Source: JBMOGA01 sp049318625 (GTDB lineage: Bacteria; Pseudomonadota; Alphaproteobacteria; Rhizobiales; Hyphomicrobiaceae). Taken from it: a stretch of DNA of 27,104 nucleotides. Both the position numbers and the translations under genes were made by a program. Positions within the stretch are counted from its first letter, which is position 1. Each line of letters opens with the position of its first letter. This document shows positions 23,277-27,104 of the stretch, in pieces. Below the pieces are notes generated by a model that had not been told where the DNA came from, did not search any database, and saw only the letters and a list, made by a program, of their open reading frames with translations. Where the stretch lies: NCBI GenBank assembly GCA_049318625.1, contig JBMOGA010000054.1, positions 1 through 27,104 of the forward strand, written 5' to 3'.

Positions 23277-24123
23277 GGCGATGCCGCAGGTTTCCGTGGT
23301 GGTGCCGTGCTACAACGGCGGCAAGTTCGTGCCTGCGTTGCTCGAGGCGCTCGCGGCGCAAACGGTTCGGGATTTCGAGACCATCATCGTCGACGACGGA
23401 TCGACCGATCCGCTGACGCAGAACGTGCTCGCCACACTGCCCGACAGCATTCGCGTCGTGAGGCAGGCCAACGCCGGCCTGCCCGGCGCGCGCAATACGG
23501 GATTTGCCGCGGCACGGGCACCATTCGTGCTACCGCTCGACTGTGACGACGCGATCCTGCCGACGTTTCTCGAGACGGGCCTTGCGATGCTGGCGGCGGC
23601 CCCCTCGCCCCGTTGCTTCGTTTACTCCGATCTCGTCCTGCACGGCGCCCGCACCGGCGCGCTGAGGCGCCGCTTCAACCGCTTCGACCAGTTGTTCCTC
23701 AATCAACTCCCCTATGCATTGCTGATGCCGCGTGGCGCCTGGGCGGAGGTTGGCGGCTACGACGCAACGATGCGTGACGGCTACGAGGACTGGGAGTTCA
23801 ACCTCCGCCTCGTGAAGGCAGGCTATCGCGGCCTGCGGCTGCCGGAGCCGCTGTTCCACTATTACGTGCGCCCCGACGGTATGCACTTGTCCCACTCGGC
23901 GCTCCGCCACGGGAAGATCTGGCGCTATATCCGCGGCAAGCACGCCGACGCTTACGAGCTGGGGGCAGTCCTCTCGGCTTGGCGGGACCAGACGGCGGAC
24001 CCGGCGCGGGTTCCCGCGTGGCTTGCCATGATGCTGCTTGCAGCGGCGCGAACGCTGCCCGACAAGCTGTTCAGCCACCTTTACCGGCTCATGCTGCTGG
24101 CACGGGCGCGACAGCAGGCGTAA
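23269..24123 (+). CDS. GT2-family glycosyltransferase
   Basis: Inverting GT-A glycosyltransferase of 284 residues. The nucleotide-binding fold is plain: QVSVVVPCYNGGKFVPALLE (7-26), FETIIVDDGSTDP, GLPGARNTGFAAARAPFVLPLDCDDAILP with the metal-binding Asp cluster, and YEDWEFNLRLVKAGYRG, where the ED motif carries the catalytic-base region. The C-terminal 70 residues are hydrophobic and basic and may associate with the membrane. The GTG at 23269 overlaps the methyltransferase stop; the in-frame ATG at 23281 is an alternative that keeps the whole domain. Donor and linkage are unknown. Confidence 0.9.
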   Translation: MYEAMPQVSVVVPCYNGGKFVPALLEALAAQTVRDFETIIVDDGSTDPLTQNVLATLPDSIRVVRQANAGLPGARNTGFAAARAPFVLPLDCDDAILPTFLETGLAMLAAAPSPRCFVYSDLVLHGARTGALRRRFNRFDQLFLNQLPYALLMPRGAWAEVGGYDATMRDGYEDWEFNLRLVKAGYRGLRLPEPLFHYYVRPDGMHLSHSALRHGKIWRYIRGKHADAYELGAVLSAWRDQTADPARVPAWLAMMLLAAARTLPDKLFSHLYRLMLLARARQQA

Positions 24124-24178
24124 TGCCCGCGTGCAAGCCCAGCGGCCTCATCCGGATCCCTCAGACAAGAGATACCTC

Positions 24179-25267
24179 ATGACAGTCGAGCGCAAGACCG
24201 CCCTCATCACCGGCGTGACCGGCCAAGACGGCGCCTATCTTGCCGAATTGCTGCTGGCCAAGGGCTACCTTGTGCACGGCATCCGGCGCCGCTCGTCGCT
24301 CTTCAACACCGAGCGCGTGGAACACCTCTACCAGGATCCGCACGAGACCGACGTGTGCTTCATCATGCACTACGGCGACATGACGGATGCGACCAATCTC
24401 ATCCGAATCATTCAGCAGACGCAGCCCGACGAGATCTACAATCTCGCGGCACAATCTCACGTCAAGGTGTCCTTTGAGACGCCAGAGTACACGGCCAACG
24501 CCGACGGTCTTGGCACGCTACGGCTGCTCGAGGCCATCCGTATCCTCGGTCTCGAGAAGAAAACCCGCTTCTATCAGGCCTCGACGTCAGAGCTTTACGG
24601 CCTCGTCCAGGAGGTGCCGCAGCGTGAGACGACGCCCTTTTATCCGCGCTCGCCCTATGCTGCCGCCAAACTCTACGCCTACTGGATTACGGTGAACTAC
24701 CGCGAGGCCTACGGCATGCATGCCTCGAACGGGATCCTGTTCAATCACGAAAGCCCGATCCGCGGCGAGACGTTCGTGACGCGCAAGATCACGCGGGCGG
24801 TGGCGGCGATCGAGCTCGGCTTTCAGGACAAGCTCTTCCTCGGCAATCTCGACGCCAAGCGAGACTGGGGCCACGCGAAGGACTACGTCGAAGGCATGTG
24901 GCGGATCCTCCAGCAGGACGTGCCCGACGACTACGTCCTGGCCACAGGCGAGACGCATGCCGTCCGCGAGTTCGTCGAACTGGCGTTCCGCGAGGTCGGC
25001 CGCACGATCACGTGGTCCGGCACCGGAGTTGCCGAGAAGGGCACCGACAGCGCAACGGGGCAGGTATTGGTCGAGATCGATCCGCGCTATTTCAGGCCCA
25101 CGGAGGTCGATCTGCTGATCGGTGACCCCTCCAAGGCGCACCAGAGGCTCGGCTGGCGGCACACCACTCCGTTCCGCACTATTGTTTCCGAGATGGTTCA
25201 GGCTGACCTTACCGCAATTGCGCGCGAGCACGCCGCGGGCCGGCATCAGTCGAAGTCGAGCCGCTAG
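24179..25267 (+). CDS. gmd: GDP-mannose 4,6-dehydratase
   Basis: Canonical GDP-D-mannose 4,6-dehydratase, 362 residues, making GDP-4-keto-6-deoxy-D-mannose, the precursor of GDP-fucose, GDP-rhamnose and GDP-perosamine. The family features are intact: TGVTGQDGAYLAELLL for NADP, IRRRSSLFNTERVEHL, the loop that forms the tetramer interface, YNLAAQSHVKVSF, QASTSELYGLVQE with the catalytic Thr and Glu, PRSPYAAAKLYAYW with Tyr-x3-Lys, ILFNHESPIRGETFVTRKI, DAKRDWGHAKDYVEGMW, and RYFRPTEVDLLIGD near the end. The ATG at 24179 is in the conserved position; the in-frame extension to 24038 overlaps the upstream gene and is rejected. It is 55 bases after the GT2 gene and six bases before the next GT4 gene. 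Confidence 0.97.
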   Translation: MTVERKTALITGVTGQDGAYLAELLLAKGYLVHGIRRRSSLFNTERVEHLYQDPHETDVCFIMHYGDMTDATNLIRIIQQTQPDEIYNLAAQSHVKVSFETPEYTANADGLGTLRLLEAIRILGLEKKTRFYQASTSELYGLVQEVPQRETTPFYPRSPYAAAKLYAYWITVNYREAYGMHASNGILFNHESPIRGETFVTRKITRAVAAIELGFQDKLFLGNLDAKRDWGHAKDYVEGMWRILQQDVPDDYVLATGETHAVREFVELAFREVGRTITWSGTGVAEKGTDSATGQVLVEIDPRYFRPTEVDLLIGDPSKAHQRLGWRHTTPFRTIVSEMVQADLTAIAREHAAGRHQSKSSR

Positions 25268-25272
25268 ACAGA

Positions 25273-26454
25273 ATGGGCGCACCCTTGATCTCCAGGAATT
25301 CGGGCCCGGTGTACTTTCTGTTCAATACTGGGCGGGTCGGGCGACTGAACTCCTCGACGCCGACCGAGTTCTTCTACGGCTTCACAGAGCCGACCGGCGG
25401 TGGGCGCGAACGACGCATGCTCGAGCCGCATCCGCCGACACAGGGCCTCGTCGACAACCTCGGCACGGTCTATCCGTCTCCTTGGCCCGTCCGCCTTCTG
25501 AGCCCTGTCATCCGGGGCGCTGGACTGACGGCCTTGTTGCGGCTGCTCCAGGCCGGGATTGCGGGACGGGCGGCCCTGCGCCAGGCCTCGGCGATCGTAT
25601 GCGTGACGAGCCCGTGGCTTCATGGGTGCGGCGTGCTGCAAAGACTCGGCATTCTGCACTGCCCGATCATCGCCGTCGTCATCGGTCCCTTCGATCCCGC
25701 CGGCTCGATCAAAAGCCGGATCAAGACAGTGCTCCGGCGTTGGCTGGATAGGCCCGGTCACCTGATCTTCCTCGGCGAGGGCGACAGCGCCGCCTACCTT
25801 CAACATGTCAACCCGACACCGAAATCCTGGCGACTCGTCCAATTCGGCGTGGATCACAATTTCTGGGCGCCAATCGACGGCGCCTCAGAGGACGGAGAAC
25901 AAGCCGCCTTCTCGATCGGCAACGCCGGTCGCGATTACGCCACCCTGCTAGCGGCCTGGCGATGCCGGCCAGAGCGTCTGGAGATCGTCACGTCCCTCCT
26001 CGATCCTCAGGCCGACCATGGGCCGAACATCATCGTGCGGCGCGGGATCTGGAACTCCTCCTCGATCAGCGATGCCGACGTCCGGACTTTCTACCAAAAG
26101 GCGCGATTCATCATTACGCCGCTCAAAGAAAGCACCCAGCCTTGCGGTCAGAGCGCCACACTGCAGGCGATGGCGTGCGGAAAGGCCGTCGTCCTTTCTC
26201 GGACGAAGGGGCTATGGGACACCACACACATGCGGCATCTCGAGAATTGCTATCTCGTCGAGCCTGGTGACGTTGCCGGCCTCGCCGCGGCGATCGACTT
26301 TCTGTCCACGCGGCCGGAAGAATGCCAGCGGATCGGGCGGGCAGCCCGGACCACGGTCGAGCAACATTTCACGGCCGCGGGGTTCGGCGCGGAAATCGGC
26401 CGGCTGATCGACAGCCTCCACCCTCCCGTTCCTAGGTCCGCGGAACGACGATGA
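25273..26454 (+). CDS. GT4-like glycosyltransferase
   Basis: Putative GT-B glycosyltransferase of 393 residues. The N-terminal domain is atypical (SGPVYFLFNTGRVGRLNSST) and I cannot match it. The C-terminal half has a donor domain: RLVQFGVDHNFWAP linker, FSIGNAGRDYATLLAAWRCR, VRTFYQKARFIITPLKESTQPCGQSATLQAMACGKAVVLSRTKG, where KESTQPCGQSATLQ takes the Glu-x7-Glu place with Gln instead of the second Glu, and NCYLVEPGDVAGLAAAI. It is close to the GT4 enzymes seen beside gmd. The ATG at 25273 starts six bases after the gmd stop, and its own stop overlaps the start of the broken fucose-synthase gene. It may add a deoxyhexose made via Gmd; inference. Confidence 0.78.
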   Translation: MGAPLISRNSGPVYFLFNTGRVGRLNSSTPTEFFYGFTEPTGGGRERRMLEPHPPTQGLVDNLGTVYPSPWPVRLLSPVIRGAGLTALLRLLQAGIAGRAALRQASAIVCVTSPWLHGCGVLQRLGILHCPIIAVVIGPFDPAGSIKSRIKTVLRRWLDRPGHLIFLGEGDSAAYLQHVNPTPKSWRLVQFGVDHNFWAPIDGASEDGEQAAFSIGNAGRDYATLLAAWRCRPERLEIVTSLLDPQADHGPNIIVRRGIWNSSSISDADVRTFYQKARFIITPLKESTQPCGQSATLQAMACGKAVVLSRTKGLWDTTHMRHLENCYLVEPGDVAGLAAAIDFLSTRPEECQRIGRAARTTVEQHFTAAGFGAEIGRLIDSLHPPVPRSAERR

Positions 26455-26872
26455 TGCCGAGTATTGAGCTGGAGGCGAAGCGCGTGTCCCTTTCAAAGCG
26501 GATCTTTAGTCTCGGCGGCCGACGCATCTACGTCGCGGGCCACCGCGGCATGGTCGGGGCGGCTGTCGTGCCCCGCCTCGCCAGCGAAGCCTGCAACATC
26601 ATCACTGCCGAGCGCTCTGAGCTCGATCTCGTCCGGCAGAGCGACGTCGAGGCCTAGATGCGGCGCAGGCGCCCGAACGTCGGGCGGCCCGTGTTGGCGG
26701 CATCAAGGCCAACAACGAACGCCCGGTCGACATTCTCGCCGACAACCTCGCCATCGAGCTCAATCAGATCCGCGCGAGCTTCGAAGTCGGCGTCTCCAAG
26801 CTTCTCTTCCTGGGATCGATCTGTATTCACCCGAAGCTCGCCCGCCAACCAATGAACGAGGACGAGCCTTAA
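26451..26872 (+). pseudogene. fcl: Broken GDP-L-fucose synthase gene (fcl/wcaG remnant)
   Basis: N-terminal third or so of GDP-4-keto-6-deoxymannose 3,5-epimerase/4-reductase. The first frame gives RRIYVAGHRGMVGAAVV (the NADP motif) and TAERSELDLVRQSDVEA, and ends at TAG 26655-26657, where Trp (TGG) is expected. Reading on gives MRRRRPNV; then roughly ten bases expected for the next strand are missing (around 26682), shifting frame. Homology continues from about 26690: RVGGIKANNERPVDIL, FEVGVSKLLFLGS, ICIHPKLARQPMNEDEP, then a stop. The downstream half (catalytic Tyr-x3-Lys and His) is replaced by IS5-like sequence. The start overlaps the GT4 gene. The product cannot be functional unless another copy exists elsewhere. 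Confidence 0.88.
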
Positions 26873-27104
26873 CAGGCTGTTGAACTTCTCGGCCGATGAC
26901 AGCATGAGGGGAATATGGATCCGCAAGCCTCCAGGGATGGGGGCTCGCACATGCGCGTATCAGACAGGACGTCGGGATCGCGGTTCTCCTATGTCGATCT
27001 TGAGAGCCGGGTGCCGTCGAGGCATCCGCTTCTTGTGATCAAGGCGATTGTCGATGACGTGCTGGCCTCGCTCGATGCAGAGTTCGAGCGGCTCTACGAG
27101 GGCA
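26873..27104 (+). mobile_element. Left end of an IS5-type insertion sequence (cut by window)
   Basis: Fucose-synthase homology stops near 26870, and the sequence changes to CAGGCTGTTGAACTTCTCGG, which looks like the terminal repeat of IS5-like elements. It is followed by a transposase start about 75 bases in. A TTAA just before it may be target sequence. The right end lies outside the window, so the exact boundary and any target duplication are unconfirmed. Confidence 0.7.
26951..27104 (+). CDS. IS5-family transposase, N-terminus only
   Basis: The first 51 residues run off the window. The start reads MRVSDRTSGSRFSYVDLESR, followed by VPSRHPLLVIKAIVDDVL and a LYEG end, the usual N-terminus of IS5-family DDE transposases (FSYVDLE-R...HPL-IR pattern). 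The DDE catalytic residues lie outside. The ATG at 26951 has GGGGG upstream; an in-frame ATG at 26915 would add 12 residues not typical of the family. It points away from the broken fucose-synthase gene. Confidence 0.85.
   Translation, partial: MRVSDRTSGSRFSYVDLESRVPSRHPLLVIKAIVDDVLASLDAEFERLYEG

Noticed and set aside
24038..24178. 47-residue N-terminal extension of Gmd
   Set aside because: It overlaps the GT2 gene in another frame and is absent from the Gmd family.
26654..26950. 98-codon minus-strand frame over the fcl remnant
   Set aside because: The plus strand shows unmistakable fucose-synthase homology over the same bases; the minus frame has no known domain.

Overview
The window is a surface-polysaccharide (O-antigen, capsule or exopolysaccharide) biosynthesis locus from a GC-rich bacterium. 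An alphaproteobacterium, probably of the Hyphomicrobiales type, fits best: most of the DNA is very GC-rich, GTG and TTG starts are frequent, small LysM and other lipoproteins are embedded in the locus, and an IS5-type transposase of a kind common in that group begins at the right edge. The taxonomic call is inference, since no rRNA or other marker gene is present.

Left GC-rich block (1-8438): a UDP-glucuronate 4-epimerase-type gene (minus, cut by the window edge) diverges from a WecA/WbpL-type initiating sugar-phosphate transferase. These are followed by a LysM lipoprotein, a small unknown lipoprotein (minus), a GT4 glycosyltransferase (minus), an AsnB-type amidotransferase (plus), then a second GT4 enzyme and a class I methyltransferase, overlapping and both on the minus strand.

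Central block of lower GC (about 8600-19100): a winged-helix regulator with its own promoter and a palindrome is followed by an intergenic region rich in inverted repeats that carries an ops/JUMPstart-like element. Then comes a tightly coupled seven-gene run (9608-16636) with mostly overlapping stop and start codons: a CapE/PseB-type UDP-GlcNAc 4,6-dehydratase, a DegT aminotransferase, a glycosyltransferase, a GNAT acetyltransferase, two poorly recognisable transferase-like proteins, and a fused ABC exporter. The dehydratase, aminotransferase and acetyltransferase set suggests a UDP-diacetamido-trideoxyhexose, and the ABC protein could flip the lipid-linked glycan. Two more low-GC genes follow, separated by long intergenic gaps: a glycosyltransferase-like protein and a NanM-type sugar O-methyltransferase.

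Right GC-rich block (19372-26454): seven genes on the plus strand, closely spaced or overlapping. They encode a GT4 enzyme, a short GDP-mannose-dehydratase paralogue, a second GT4 enzyme, a methyltransferase, a GT2 enzyme, canonical GDP-mannose 4,6-dehydratase (gmd) and a third GT4 enzyme. A GDP-L-fucose synthase gene (fcl) should come next, but it is a wreck: a premature stop, a frameshift from a short deletion, and truncation where an IS5-type element starts. From this locus alone, the GDP-4-keto-6-deoxymannose made by Gmd therefore cannot be turned into GDP-L-fucose.

The whole looks like a mosaic: GC-rich native flanks around an acquired, regulated central cassette, with an insertion sequence degrading the right end. 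I found no tRNA, rRNA or CRISPR array, and no convincing Wzx flippase, Wzy polymerase or two-part Wzm/Wzt exporter.
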